Shown piece by piece: positions 11,413 through 23,156 of a DNA stretch of 64,000 bases. Location of the stretch: contig CM046332.1 in NCBI GenBank assembly GCA_025403435.1, positions 2,215,530-2,279,529 of the forward strand. The letters are read 5' to 3'. The translations under genes and the position numbers were made by a program. This stretch comes from Artocarpus heterophyllus (taxonomy: Eukaryota; Streptophyta; Magnoliopsida; Rosales; Moraceae). The notes under the pieces are model-generated. The model searched no databases and was not told where the DNA came from. It saw nothing but the letters and a program-made list of their open reading frames with translations. Position 1 is the stretch's first letter. Each line of letters starts with the position of its first letter.

Positions 11413-13010
11413 GGTCATTGATTCTGGAGCAGCTAATCATGTTTGCATTTCTTTATGGGTTTCAAGGAAACGAGGGTTCAAGGAAATAAGAAGTCTACTA
11501 CATGAGCACTTTACATCACAGATGGGCGATGGATCCTTAGTGTTGGCTGAAATAGTAGGAGATGTCCATCTTTACTTTGATAGTTATAGGAATTTAGTTT
11601 TGAGAGATTGTTTTTGTGTTCTTAAACTTAAAAGGAATTTAATTTCTATTGCTTATTTATTTAAAGATTCTTATTTAGTTTTTTTTAATAATAAAGTTAT
11701 GATTTGTAAAAACAAATCTTTTATCTGTAATGGATGGATGCGAAACAACCTATACTTTATCAAACCTAAGATGAACTTATTGCGTAACACTGAGGTTAAT
11801 GATAACTCTAAAAGAATTAAAATTCTCACTCTACTAGGACTTTTCTTTGACATTGGCGATTAGATTATATTAGCCTGAATGGGATTCAAAGATTGGTAAG
11901 GGAATAGACCATTAAGTCACTTAGAGGTGGAATTTATACCACAATGTGAATCTTGTTTGGAGGGCAAAATACCTGAAAGATCATTTGGTTCTAAAAGCAA
12001 TCGAGCCGAAGGAGTTCTAGTAAGTCATAGTGATGTCTATAGTCCCAAAAGCATCAAGGCACAAGGAGGGTATGAGTACTTGGTCATTTTCATTGATGAT
12101 TGCTCAATATATGGGTTTGTCTACCTAATATATCAAAAGTGCAAAACTTTTGACTAGTTTAGGGAGTTTCGAGCTAAAGCGAAGAAGCAATCAGGTAAAA
12201 TCATAATGACACTTTAATCCGATCAAGGTGGAGAATACCTTTTTGATGATTTCTTGGGACATTTATTAGAGAATGGGATTTTATCCCATTTGACTGTGCT
12301 AGGCACACGGCAGTAAAATGGCATGACTGAGAGAAAAAATAGGACTTTGTTAGATATGGTTAGGTCCATAATGAGTTATTCAACATTACCTTTATCCTCT
12401 TGGGGATATGCACTACAAACTATATGTTACCTTTGGAACAATATGCCTTCAAAATCAGTTACTAAAACTCCTCACGAGTTGTGGACAGGTTGGAAGACAT
12501 CCTTATACCATATTCACATATTGGGATATTCTGCTCATGTCCTATATAAGGAAAAATAAGTTGGAAGCATGTTCGGAAGTGTGCGTATTTCTAGGATATC
12601 CAAAAAAGATATAAGGGGTTATTTTTATAACCCAAAAGAAAATAAAGCCATGGTTTTAACAAATGCAACTTTCCTTCAGGAAAGTTACATAAATGACTTT
12701 GAGCCTTGTAATATAGTGGTACTCGAGGAGTTGGCGAGTGATTTGATCACTCTACGGGTTTTAGTTGAAACAAATCCAATAAATATAGAAAAACCTACTG
12801 AGTAGCAACCTAGGGAACTTAGACATAGTGGGAGGTCAGGGTCAACTTGAGAGGTATATGTTCAATGGTGAAGGTTACTTGGTTGAATTTGTAGAACCTG
12901 ATAGGGATCCTTATACTTACACAGAGGCTATGAAGGATGTTGATTCAAAGCTTTGGACAAAAGCTATGAACATTGAGATGAAGTTTATATGCAGAGGACA
13001 TGGACCTTAA
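11413..13010 (+). pseudogene. Copia pol: protease, integrase, start of RT, broken
   Basis: The protease active-site motif appears as IDSGAANHVC at about 11414-11445. A Gag-pre-integrase segment follows (11522-11863). The integrase zinc region survives as CESCLEGK near 11950. The catalytic core shows HSDVYSP, FIDDCSIYGF, SDQGGEY (near 12217) and then MTERKNRTLLDMVRSIM and LGYSAHV (12323-12559). The start of reverse transcriptase (EAMKDVDSKLWTKAMNIEM) ends near 13000. Several stops and frame changes separate the pieces, for example between 12157 and 12323. Integrase would insert the cDNA; here it is only a fossil. Confidence 0.85.
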
Positions 13011-13722
13011 AGATGATAGTCTAAATGATAAGGTCCACAATCAAGAGAATAAAGTTGGGTGCTTTATTCATGCTAAGATTGTTATATTATCTACATCCGT
13101 AATGGGAGATGACTTATCTTGGTCATCAGAGTAGGAACCATTGCGTAGTGATCAAGCATATTTTCAAGTACCTAAGAAGGACTAGAGGCTATATGCTAGT
13201 GTATTTAAGTGAGGATCTAACACCTCTTGGATACACTGATTTATACTTTTAATCTAGATTAGATTCAAGAAGACCAATCTTAGGATTTATTTTTACTCTG
13301 GGAAAGGCGCCTTTAGTTGGAGAAGTATCAAGCAAGACTACATCATCGATTCAATGGTGGAGGCTGAGAATATGACCACTAGTAAAGATTCAAAAGAAGC
13401 TTTAAGGCTTCAAATTTCCTTGGAGAATTTGAGGAAGTTCCTAGAATTGACAAGCCAATAACGTTGTAATGTGATAACACTACAATGATAGCTAGTGCTA
13501 AGAAAGCAAGATTTCACAAGAAGAGTAAACACATACATTGGAAGTATCATGTGATAAAGGACTTCATAGAGAACGGACAAATTGTATTATGCAAGGTCGC
13601 ATTTGAGGGCAATACTATTGATCTTTTCACAAAGACACTACCAACAAGGGCTTTTGAGAAGCACTTAGAGGCTATGGGGATGCATACATGTCAAATTTAC
13701 TAACATAGGGCAAGTGGCAAAT
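13005..13722 (+). pseudogene. LTR/RNase H chimera at the copia 3' end
   Basis: At 13005-13132 the sequence is LTR, matching 7290-7415 of the 5' LTR (words such as GATAGTCTAAATGATAAGG and GGGAGATGACTTATCTTGG). It then switches abruptly to the RT-RNase H connector, reading HVxKHIFKYLRRTRGYMLVY, and continues through RNase H to the C-terminus. The last clean piece (13485-13703) reads ARFHKKSKHIHWKYHVIKDF...TIDLFTKTLPTRAFEKHLEAMGM, a typical copia pol end. The central reverse transcriptase is absent. AAGTGGCAAAT just before 13723 is the decayed polypurine tract. Confidence 0.8.
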
Positions 13723-14297
13723 TGTTAAACTAGGTGCCCTAAGGATGATAAAAAGGTAATAGTTTTTGGAGATATTTTATCAATAAAGAGTTCATTAATT
13801 ATTTCATATACCACTTTTGTCCTATTTATATTCATTTATGTTGAATATGTGTTAAGCAAACTAAAGCCTGAGACTGTCAATCTAAGCCTTTAAGATCATG
13901 CATATAAAGGATAATTATATGGAAGACATAAATCTTAAAGGTAATAGTCTAAATGATAAAGTCTATAATCAAGATAATAAAGTTGGGCACTTTATTCAGG
14001 TTAAGATTATTATGTAATCTATATCCCTACATCCCTATCGGGACATCGCTTGTCTTGGTCACTGAAGTTATCTGTGAGTAGAAACATTGGTATTTGTCAT
14101 AGGTGATGATAAATTGGATCAGGACTAAAGTTGAATTAATTTGATTAATAAATCTATTTGATTAAATTAATTCACTTTAGACAATCATATGTGTTACTTC
14201 TTAATCTTGAAATGAATCAATGGGCTTGTATTCTTGACTTCTATCTTTTGACGTACTAAAGGGTTACATAATGAATTATATGTAGGTATGCATGTTG
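13723..14297 (+). repeat. Copia 3' LTR, truncated
   Basis: It begins TGTTAAACTAGGTGCCC and follows the 5' LTR for about 575 bp. It stops where a second LTR start, TGTTAGACTAGGTGCC, appears at 14298. Confidence 0.8.
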
Positions 14298-15240
14298 TGT
14301 TAGACTAGGTGCCTTAAGGATTAAATGATGTAATAGTTTTTGGAGACATTTAACTAATAAAAAATTTATTATTTCCTTTCATATATCAAATGTTGTCCCC
14401 TTTATGTTCATTTATGTTGAATATATGATAAGTAAACAAAAGTCTGACACTATCGGTCTAAACCTTTAAGATTGTGCATGTGATGGACATATTATGCAAA
14501 AGACATGAATCATAAAGATGATAGTCTAAATGATAAGATTTGCAATCGAGGGAATAAATTTGAGCGCTTATTCATGCTAAGATTGTTATGTTGTCTACAT
14601 CCTTAATGGGAGATGACTTGTCTTGGTTATCAGAGTGGGAACCATTGGGTAGCAATCAAGCATGTTTTCAAGTACCTGAGAAGGACTAGAGACTATATGC
14701 TAGTGTATTTCAGTGAGGATCTAACACCTCTTGAATACACTAATTCATATTTTCAATCCTTAAGCTGATTATGAATATCCTATAGAGATGTTACTCATTA
14801 CAATGTCATGGACAATAAACTTATTAGAGTTTTGTAATTTTATATAGTTCAAGAGGACAACTCAAAGCTTATAATGGAATAGTTTTAGAGTTGATAATTA
14901 TAAAATATAAGTATCAAGCATATGTTATTTTATAATTATGGAAGCTTGATTAGTGTATGTCCATCAAGTCGCCTTAGCTAGCACATAATATTTCTTGTAA
15001 TGGTACGGCATGTTTTTCCTATAGATTATTAACTTATGTTATTTATTAGATTTGCTAAAATTTGATAGAGCAGATTTAATAATTTATGTTGGTTTATTGG
15101 TTGAATTAATTTTATAAATTAATTCAAGATAAACAAGTTCAATTATTTAAAATAGATTTTATTTGTATGGGATTATCTATATATGATTGTCTTAATCAGA
15201 TAACTTCTCTATTGGTTCTTTAAATTAAAATTGATGCTTT
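14298..15240 (+). repeat. Chimeric copia LTR with an RNase H insert
   Basis: It begins as an ordinary LTR of the same family. Near 14638 it changes to about 115 bp of RT-RNase H connector (ACCATTGGGTAGCAATCAAG...AATACACTAATTCAT). Near 14755 it returns to LTR, having skipped roughly the 480 bp that lie at 7412-7890 in the 5' LTR. The first switch point is the same as at 13132 in the internal chimera. Confidence 0.75.
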
Positions 15241-15949
15241 ATAAAAATACCTAGATTATTTAAATTAAAATTGAGGCTCTATAAAGGATACCAATACGTT
15301 GAAGACTTGACTCTTGATTGATGTAAACTCGTTATTCATAGATATGGAATCCATAGCTCTTTAGTAGAGTTAATGATATTCTTTTATAGGCATTATCCTG
15401 TAGTTGAAAATTGGAGTGTTCAACCATTTAGATACATATGTATAACCGAGTGGTATACTATTTATATTGGCTATGAATAGTAAGTATTCTAATGGTGACA
15501 TAATGGAACATAAGATAACATAATTGGGAAGATAAAATGGAATTTTATCCTTAAATCAATTATGAATATCCTATGGATATGTTACATATTATAATATGTC
15601 ATAGATGATTAACTTAATGGAGTTTTGTAATTTATATATAGTTTGAGAATGCAGCTCTAAGCCTTTAGTAGACTAGTTATAGAGTTGATAATTATAAAAT
15701 GCATGTGTCGAGGACATATTATTTTATAATTGTAAGAGCTTGATCTATTTATATCCATTAGGCCCCTCACATATTTTCTTGAATGATATGATATATTTTT
15801 CCTATACATTTGTAACTTATGTTAATTTTTAGATTGGCTTAAATTCAGTTGTTTAGAATTAATAATTCATGATTAGTTTATTGGTTGAATTAATTCAAAA
15901 TAAATATGTTGAATTATTTGATTATATTTTATTTGATATGGGATTATTT
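15241..15949 (+). repeat. Further truncated copia LTR pieces
   Basis: A short repeat of TTAAATTAAAATTGA(T/G)GCT marks a junction near 15240-15280. Mid-LTR sequence follows (GACTTGACTCTTGATTGATG, TTGATAATTATAAAATGCA). No start TGTTAG is present, so this is an internal LTR fragment that runs into the first duplicated unit. Confidence 0.7.
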
Positions 15950-16693
15950 GTAAATGGTTATTTTGATCAATAACTTCTCCATGTTTATTTGAATTAAAAC
16001 TTAGGCTTTGTCTAATATTCCCATATAAAATAAAATATAGAAGTTTCTAGAACTGGGTGCACTGGTAGGCTGGAGACTTTGTCTGACCTACCAGTGGAGC
16101 GTAACTTTAGTTAAGTAAATCATTACACCGGCAAGCCGGTTGGGAGGCAAGCTGGTGCGCGTAAATAAATTATAAATTTTGGCAACAATTTTAACCTAAT
16201 TGCAAATTTAGAAGCCCTATTCAAGTAGAATTGACTCCTTACAAACAACTATAAATAAGATACTTGTTCATATTGTTATTTAGATCACTAGAGAAATTTA
16301 GAGAGAGAAACTCTAAAACTCTCATAGGGTTATTGTTCAATATCCAAAACTTTAGCTCTTGGTTTTCTCTTGTAGTTGGAAGGAGACATTACCAAAAGGA
16401 GAATTGAATAACATGTGTCCACCCACATTCTGGTCGTGGAAAAGAAAATAGCAAAAAAAACTAGTTGGTTGAAGCTCTTTCTGATGCAATTCTCATGTAC
16501 AATTCTATCGAATAATTTTCTGTTAGAAGTGTGATTCTAATTCTAAGAGGTGTGTAAGTTCTATTATTAATTTATGTTACACTATGTAAGTTCTATTATT
16601 AATTTATGTTATGCTATGTCTAAGTCGTTTTTATGGGAAATAACTTTTATAAAAAAGAATTTTAAAATTCGACTTCGTACTCGTTTTCCAACA
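15950..16693 (+). repeat. Copia LTR tail
   Basis: This is the 3' half of a copia LTR ending TTTTCCAACA at 16693. It has a GC-rich cassette at 16058-16160 (CACTGGTAGGCTGG, CCGGCAAGCCGG). No primer site follows; the next bases are a polypurine tract and a new LTR start. Confidence 0.75.
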
Positions 16694-17124
16694 ATGCGAG
16701 TGGGAGATGTTAGACTTGGGTTATTCTTAAGGGGTCCCATAGTGGGCTTAATTTTCTAATTATTATTTAATTCAATATAAATAAATAATTAGTATTCTAG
16801 AAATTATTGGATACCTAAGTGCACGTGGTATTTTGATTGGATCATAAATATCCATACTTAGTTTCTAGATATCCCTAGTTAGTGGAATACTTATAAAGCC
16901 TAAAAGAGAGTCCAAAAACTAGCATTAAAAGTGAATTGAATTGAATTATTCTATGCTTCGTCCATTTAAAAAAGAACAAAATAAATAAAATGATGGAAGA
17001 TGAAATAGTTTTAGACATTTTTATCTCTGATCATTATAGTTCTACATGTTTAGTGTTTTTTTTATTAAATATTAAAGATAAAGTGTCTTTAGGCATTTTG
17101 GTCCATGATAAAGATGGATATACC
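16694..17124 (+). mobile_element. Polypurine tract plus LTR start of a second copia family
   Basis: GCGAGTGGGAGA at 16696-16707 is a copia-style polypurine tract. The LTR start TGTTAGACTTGGGTTATTC at 16708 is unlike the other LTRs after its first eight bases. About 400 bp follow before reverse-oriented leader sequence begins. The 72-codon frame in the equivalent part of unit 2 (44649-44867) is not recognisable. Confidence 0.6.
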
Positions 17125-19638
17125 AAACATAAGCAAACATGAAACAACAGTTTAGTAAGAAACCAAACATATAAGCAAATATATAATATGTATTTTTTTA
17201 TCAAAACCTTGAAAAAGTTACAACCTTAAAATGATAATTTCTAACTTAGAATTCAACAAGCCACCTAAGTAGACTTGCCAAATTAAATTAGAAACACAGA
17301 TCCCATCTAATTATTATATACCATCTAAGACTGATCTTTGTTTAACATATACTGACAATCACTTTTTTTGGCAATTAGTTTTATTAATAGAGCTCCTAAG
17401 GGAGGTTAGTAATAAAATTAATATTGTATGTTTAACCATCATCACAACTATTTAATCCATAGTTTACAATCACCACCAAAAGGTGAACAGCAATTAAACA
17501 TGCTCAAGTAAATTATCCACTCGAAAATCCAATGTTGTAGGTGATGTATCCCTTTCTAGGGTCCAGAACCATCATGTGTTACCTATGGGCCAACAATAGA
17601 GGCTTTAGATTCATTCTTCGAAAACCATCTACTACTCAAAAATTTAAATAGCATTTATCATATAGATAAAAATTTATTTTCTTGTTATCATAAAATTTTA
17701 AGGTTTTATTAGTATTGTCTTATAAAAAAATCCCAAAACATAATAAAAAACTTCTCTATCGTTGAGCGATTGACTGGCTACCGAAGAGCTGGTTGATTAG
17801 TTCAATTTGTCAGAATGGCACCTTCATTGTGTCTGGTTTTTTGGAGCACTAAGGACTAGTTGATTGGTTTGTCATAGACCTATCCCAAGGCCATTTTTTG
17901 AATTATTTTACGGTTTTATTTTTAAAAACAATTTAAAAAGTTTATATATTTATAAACATAGAAAGTATATAGAATAGTAATTATCTCCATCTTCAAGATC
18001 TATCTTCAATTAAAATTAATTTTTTTTTTATATTTTCGACTAAAACCTATATTGTTTTTGGTTTACAAAATTTCTATAAATTAAAATTAAAATTAATAAA
18101 TCCTAGATGATGATTATAGTTGCCTTCTAATTATATGAAAAATCTAGACACATATTCTAATCTATAAGAAACCATAACTGGCAAAATTATTTAATAAAAA
18201 ATAACTAAACTGAAATTAATTAAGAATTAATAATTAATATTTCCTATATAATCTCACTACAGCATAATAGTATATAGAAACCCTAAAGTGCCAATTCTCT
18301 AACAAAATTCAATTCAAGCATAGGAGAAATATTAAGATCACGTGATTTATGTATATAGCATGATCACAAACTCCAAAAACTATGGCTCTGATACTAATTG
18401 TTAGAAAACGAGTATACAATTGGCTTTTAAAATTTTTTAATAAAATATTTTTTAAAAAAGCAAGTTAGACATGTTATTTGTCATAAATTAATTAATGTTC
18501 TTTGTACATTAACTAGTAAGCAACCGTACCTCTGGCAAAAGTTTATTTGGTAGAATTGATACAAGAGAAATGAGTCCTGAAGAGCCTCAACCAACTAGTC
18601 ATCTTGCTATTCTCTTTTTCATAACCGAAATCAAGTTGGCAAACGTCGTTCGATTCTCTTCTTAGTAATGTCTCCTTCCAACCATAAGATAAAACCAAGA
18701 ATTAATATTCTTAATGATAAATAACCCTAAACCAAGAATTAATATTCTTAATTAAAAATAACCCTATAGGAATTTTAGATTTTCTCTCTATACAATACTC
18801 TCACTCAATTTCTCAAGTGATCTAAATATTAATAGCAACACATTTCTAATTTGTACCCGCTAGTAGGGCACCTATTCTACTTAGATAAGCCTTTAAAATA
18901 TGTCGCTAAGTCAAAATCCTACAACAAATGCGTAAGACGTTTTTGCTTATGTGCAAGGTCGGTCGACCAGACCCTATACATGTTGGTTGACTAAGTGGTT
19001 TGAGCTAGCCCTGGCGCCATTTCTTCAAAGCACCAAACAACCTACTTAGACCATTGGTTTATTGATTGGTCTTGATTTGATAATTATCCATTTTATTGGA
19101 CCCATGAATCTACCATAGAGCCTCGGTTTTAATTCTCAATTTAGAAGTTATTTGATTAAAATAATATATTGATAATCTCGCATCAAATAAAATATAGACA
19201 AATAATTCAATATGTTTTTTTTTGAATTAATTTGTGAAATTAATTAAATCAATAAACTAACATGAATTATTACAATCTAATTAACCTAATTAGAAGCTAT
19301 CATAAAATTTAAAATAAGTTACCTATTTATCGAAAAAACATGCAGTATTGTTACTGAAAAATACGTGAGCTAGAAAAAGGGACTCGATGAACATATCTAG
19401 ATCAAGCTCCTATAATTATAAAATGATAAGTCCCCAACACTCTCATTTTACATTAACTTAAAGGTGCACTCTTGAACGAAATAAAAAATTATGAATTACC
19501 ATTAAGTTTTCCATACAAGACATATCATGATGAGCAACTCCCCTATAGGATATCCATAATTATATCCATAAATTCTATTTTACCTTCCTAATTATATCTA
19601 TATTATGTTCCATTAACTCACCATTAGAATACTTACTA
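17125..19638 (-). mobile_element. Reverse-oriented copia fragment: leader and LTR
   Basis: On the minus strand the LTR runs 19638 to 18399 and ends ...CTAACA. It is followed by the primer site TAGTATCAGAGCCA and the leader down to about 17125. The leader matches the plus-strand leader at 9840-10510 in reverse. GC-rich cassettes sit at 18955-19085 in the LTR (GGTCGGTCGACCAGACC) and 17757-17890 in the leader (GACTGGCTACCGAAG). Both ends are truncated, and no gag follows. Confidence 0.75.
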
Positions 19639-22207
19639 GGAGCCCCCACCAATTCTTGCTTTTAAAAATTTTTTTTGAATTTTTTTCAAATAAATCCAAA
19701 AATGTAGAAACTTTTCCAAACTTGAACAAAATGATTTCTAAGTCAAATAAGTTGTAAAAATTAAAAATAAATCTCCCAAAAATTTAAAATATTAGAATAT
19801 CACATCAAAACATATAAAAATCCAAGTAAATCATCAAAATATAGCATTTTTCAAATAAGGAATCACAATAATCATTCTTTAGGCGCTTTATCTTGTTGGA
19901 ATTTTCTTAGTCCATCCACCACAACAATTGTTAGTTTATAATAAATTTCATAATCATAAATATCATGCTAGGATTTTCATACAAAATGTGCTTCTAAGTC
20001 ATAATTTCATTCATATGACACATAAAATCGTTAATCGTTACATATCATCTGTTAAAGAAAACAGCTGTTGTTACATGCATGATCTGGATGCACTTCTTGA
20101 GCATTAAGACATGAAGACATTGTGGATAGTTGATATATCTGGTAGTAAATTCAATTCATAAGCTACATTACCAATCCGTTGCACCACTTCATAAGGTCCT
20201 ACAAACCTCAAGCTAAGCTTGCCTTTCTTCCTAAATCTCATAACTCCTTTTATCGGTGCCACTCTTATAAAATACAAAATCACTGACTATAAACTCCAAA
20301 GGCATTCTCCTTTTTTCAGCATTGCCTTTTTGATGACTCTATGTAGTCTCAATTCTTTAACGAATCAATTTCATTGCTTCAATTATTTCATTTAAAAAAT
20401 CTGTCTTCTCTTTAATCTCCTCTTCCATCATCTTCTTTTTCTTTCCTTAATGCCAATAGATAGACGACCTATGTTTTTGTCCATAAAGCGCCTCATAAGG
20501 TGCCATCCCAATAGTTGCTTGATAGTTGTTATTGTATGCAAACTTTGCCAAAGGTAGCATCTTATACCAGCTAGCCTTGGAGTGAAAAGCATGTCTTCTA
20601 AGATAAAATTTGTTCTCTCTGATTGGCCATCAGTCTAGGGGTGAAAAGCTGTGCTAAAATGTAGCATTGTGCCCAATGCATTTTGTAAACTTTTCCAAAA
20701 ATAGGAACTAAACTCTCTATCACGGTCGTAGATAATGGACTTTCGAACACCATAAAGCTTTACAATTTCCTTGATGTAGAGTTCTACGAGTTGTTCCATC
20801 GAGCAGGTGATTCTAATAGGGATAAAGTGTGTTGTCTTAGTCAACCAATCGACTACTACCCAAATAGAGTCGTACCAATTTGTAGTTCTCGATAGACTAA
20901 TGATGAAATTCATTGCAATCTCTTCCTATTTCCATTTAGGTATCTAAATGGTTTGTAAAAGACCTCACAGCCTTTGTTATTCAGCTTTGACTTGCTGGCA
21001 AGTCAAGCATTACTTTACACACTTAGCCACATCACATTTCATGCTAAACCTCCAAAAACTGTCCTTCAAGTCCTAATGCATCTTCGTCGCACCTAGATGG
21101 ATTAAGTAGGGAGCATTGTGGATTTTTGATAGGATCCTTTCCTTCAAATCATCAACTTGGGGAACGCACAAATGGTTCTTGAAATATAATGTTCTGTCTT
21201 CTACCACTCGAAACCCTTCACGTTTGCAGTCTTTAATTTTTTGTTTGATTCTTATTAGGCTTGCATCTCTTCCTTGTTTGCTACAAATCTCATCGCATAA
21301 AGTCATGCAAAGGTTAATGTTGATAGCTGTCTGGAAATTAATTCAAGATTGAAGTCTAGAATTTCTTTCCTAAATGGTTAGGATATTTCCTGCAACGACG
21401 TCAAGGTTACAAAAGACTTCCCACTTAAAGGATCCGCCACTCGATTTGCCTTTTCTAGGTAATAAAGAATTTCACAATCATAGTCCTTGACCAATTCTAA
21501 CCACCTTTGTTGTCTCATATTCAATTCCTTCTGATTGAAAAAGTTCTTCAAACTCTAATGGTCGATGTAGATATTACATTGAATTTTGTATAAGTAGTGT
21601 CTCTAAATTTTAATGCAAAGAGTACCACTGCCAATTCGAGATCGTGAGTAGGATAGTTCTTCTTATAATCCTTTAGTTGTCTTGAAGCATATGCAAGCAC
21701 TCTACTGTTTTGCATCAGCACTACACTGAGACCCATTTTTGAGGCATCTTTATATGTGACAAATCCCTCGTTGCCTTTTAGAATAGTCAAAATTGGACCT
21801 GAGGTTAGCCTTTTCTTCAGTTCTTGGAAACTCTTTTTGTAACTGTCTGTCCACTCGAACTTCTTTCCCTTGTGAGTCAAGTTGGTGAGCGGTGAGGGTA
21901 TCTTAGAGAAACCTTCCATGAACTTCCAGTAATGTCTAGCCAAACCTAAGAAGCTTCTTATCTTGCTTGCATTCTTGGGCTACTTCCAGTTGAGAATAGC
22001 TTCAATTTTAGTAGGATCCATAATAATTTCATCCTTAGAGACAACGTGACCTAGAAAAGATACATGGTCAAGCCAAAACTCACACTTAGAGTACTTGGCA
22101 TAGAACTGATGTCTTTTCAAGTTTTCCAACACGATTCTCAAGTGTTCCTCATGCTCTTCTTGACTCTTCGAATGCACAAGGATGTCATCGACAAAAGTGT
22201 GTTCCAT
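19639..22207 (-). mobile_element. Ty3/gypsy element remnant, minus orientation
   Basis: On the minus strand it reads: truncated reverse transcriptase (from 22207), RNase H, integrase, and a piece of 3' LTR that begins TGTAACAACAGC at 20075. Reverse transcriptase before integrase is the gypsy order. Compared with unit 2, 238 bp holding the end of pol and the polypurine tract are deleted between 20075 and 20076. The TTACA found at both breakpoints in unit 2 marks the deletion. The right end is cut inside reverse transcriptase, where a copia LTR tail begins. Confidence 0.8.
20080..22207 (-). pseudogene. Gypsy pol: RT, RNase H, integrase, broken
   Basis: In reading order on the minus strand, reverse transcriptase starts at its catalytic [11 protein letters not shown] (21980-22207) and continues [10 protein letters not shown]. 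The next frame (21548-21943) carries [11 protein letters not shown], the RNase H start [15 protein letters not shown] and [22 protein letters not shown]. The integrase zinc region is at 21073-21306. The integrase core is at 20635-20913, with [31 protein letters not shown] and [10 protein letters not shown] decayed GPY/F-type module ends near 20100. The pieces are separated by stops and frame changes, so no functional polyprotein remains. Confidence 0.85.
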
Positions 22208-22704
22208 GTTTTACTATGGTATTTTGACCCAATGACATATTTCAAAGCTGTATCTGAGTGCAATAGAAGCCCTCCTAACCACTATAAATAGAAAACATGT
22301 TCCTACTACTAATTAGATCACTTGAGAAATTTAGAAGGAGTATTTTAGAGAGAGAATCTTTGAACCTCCTATAAAATTATTGTTAACATCAAGAACAATA
22401 ATTCAAGTTTTCTCCTATAGTTGGAAAGAGAAGTTGCCAACAAAAAAATCGAACAACATATGGCCACTCATATTTTGGTCCTAGAAAAGAGAATAACAGA
22501 GAAGACCATTCTGTTAAGGCTCTTTTGGATGTCATTTTTGTGTAGCAATTCTACTGAATAAATTTCTACAAGAATTGTGGTTTCTGATTTGCTAAGGTAC
22601 GAAGATTTTTGATTAATTTATGATATATAGCATGTCTAACTAGTTCTATGGAAAAATGTTTTGTTAAAAAATTTTAAACTTTTGTTGCATATTCATTTTC
22701 CAAC
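22208..22704 (+). repeat. Copia LTR tail
   Basis: The words ATTAGATCACTTGAGAAATT, CTCTTTTGGATG and the end TTTTCCAACA match the R-U5 part of copia LTRs elsewhere in the window. It abuts the cut end of the gypsy reverse transcriptase. Confidence 0.7.
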
Positions 22705-23156
22705 AGAGAAAACTTAATACATCAATGCTAAGAACAAACCCTAACAAAAATAAACCCAATCCCTCACATCCACTCTCTTATCTCTCTCCCTTATCCCTGT
22801 TGGCAGCACTGACCAGCCAGACCTATCGCCGAAGATCTTTGCAAGAATGGAGTCGTGCATAGATCGATGGAGATCTCTTATTGTCTTTTTCTTAGTCACT
22901 AGAGTAGTTGTTGTCATCATCATCATCGTAGAGCAAGGTTGTGTGGAGGAGATCATCGTATTCGCTTATGGTCACCTAGAGCAATCCAACGTTGGTGTTG
23001 TGTGGAGGAGCTCGTCGTTGTCACCTGTTGTCGTTGTCGCATATCGCGGAGAGAGAGTCTCGACTTCACCATCGTAATCAAGGTTTGGAGGCAGCAACTC
23101 ATCCATCATTATCGTTGCTAGAGTGGCGTTGCACAAGGATCTCCACCATCACGATG
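22705..23156. other. Gene-like block of unknown origin
   Basis: This is a more GC-rich stretch between transposons, present in both units. The plus strand has a 76-codon frame (22847-23077) and the minus strand a 71-codon frame (22741-22956). Both have recognisable counterparts in unit 2, but that is expected from the duplication alone. Neither shows a domain I know. A captured gene fragment or a transposon leader are both possible. Confidence 0.35.

Larger units (their letters stand above)
7076..14297 (+). mobile_element. Decayed Ty1/copia element
   Basis: Order of parts: 5' LTR (7076-9009), damaged primer site (ATCAGAGC at 9010), leader, gag, protease, integrase, the start of reverse transcriptase, RNase H, a polypurine-like AAGTGGCAAAT, and a truncated 3' LTR from 13723. 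Integrase before reverse transcriptase is the copia order. Most of the reverse transcriptase is missing and has been replaced by a piece of LTR (about 13005-13132). The frames are broken throughout. The element interrupts an older copia gag on its left, so it is nested. Confidence 0.85.
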
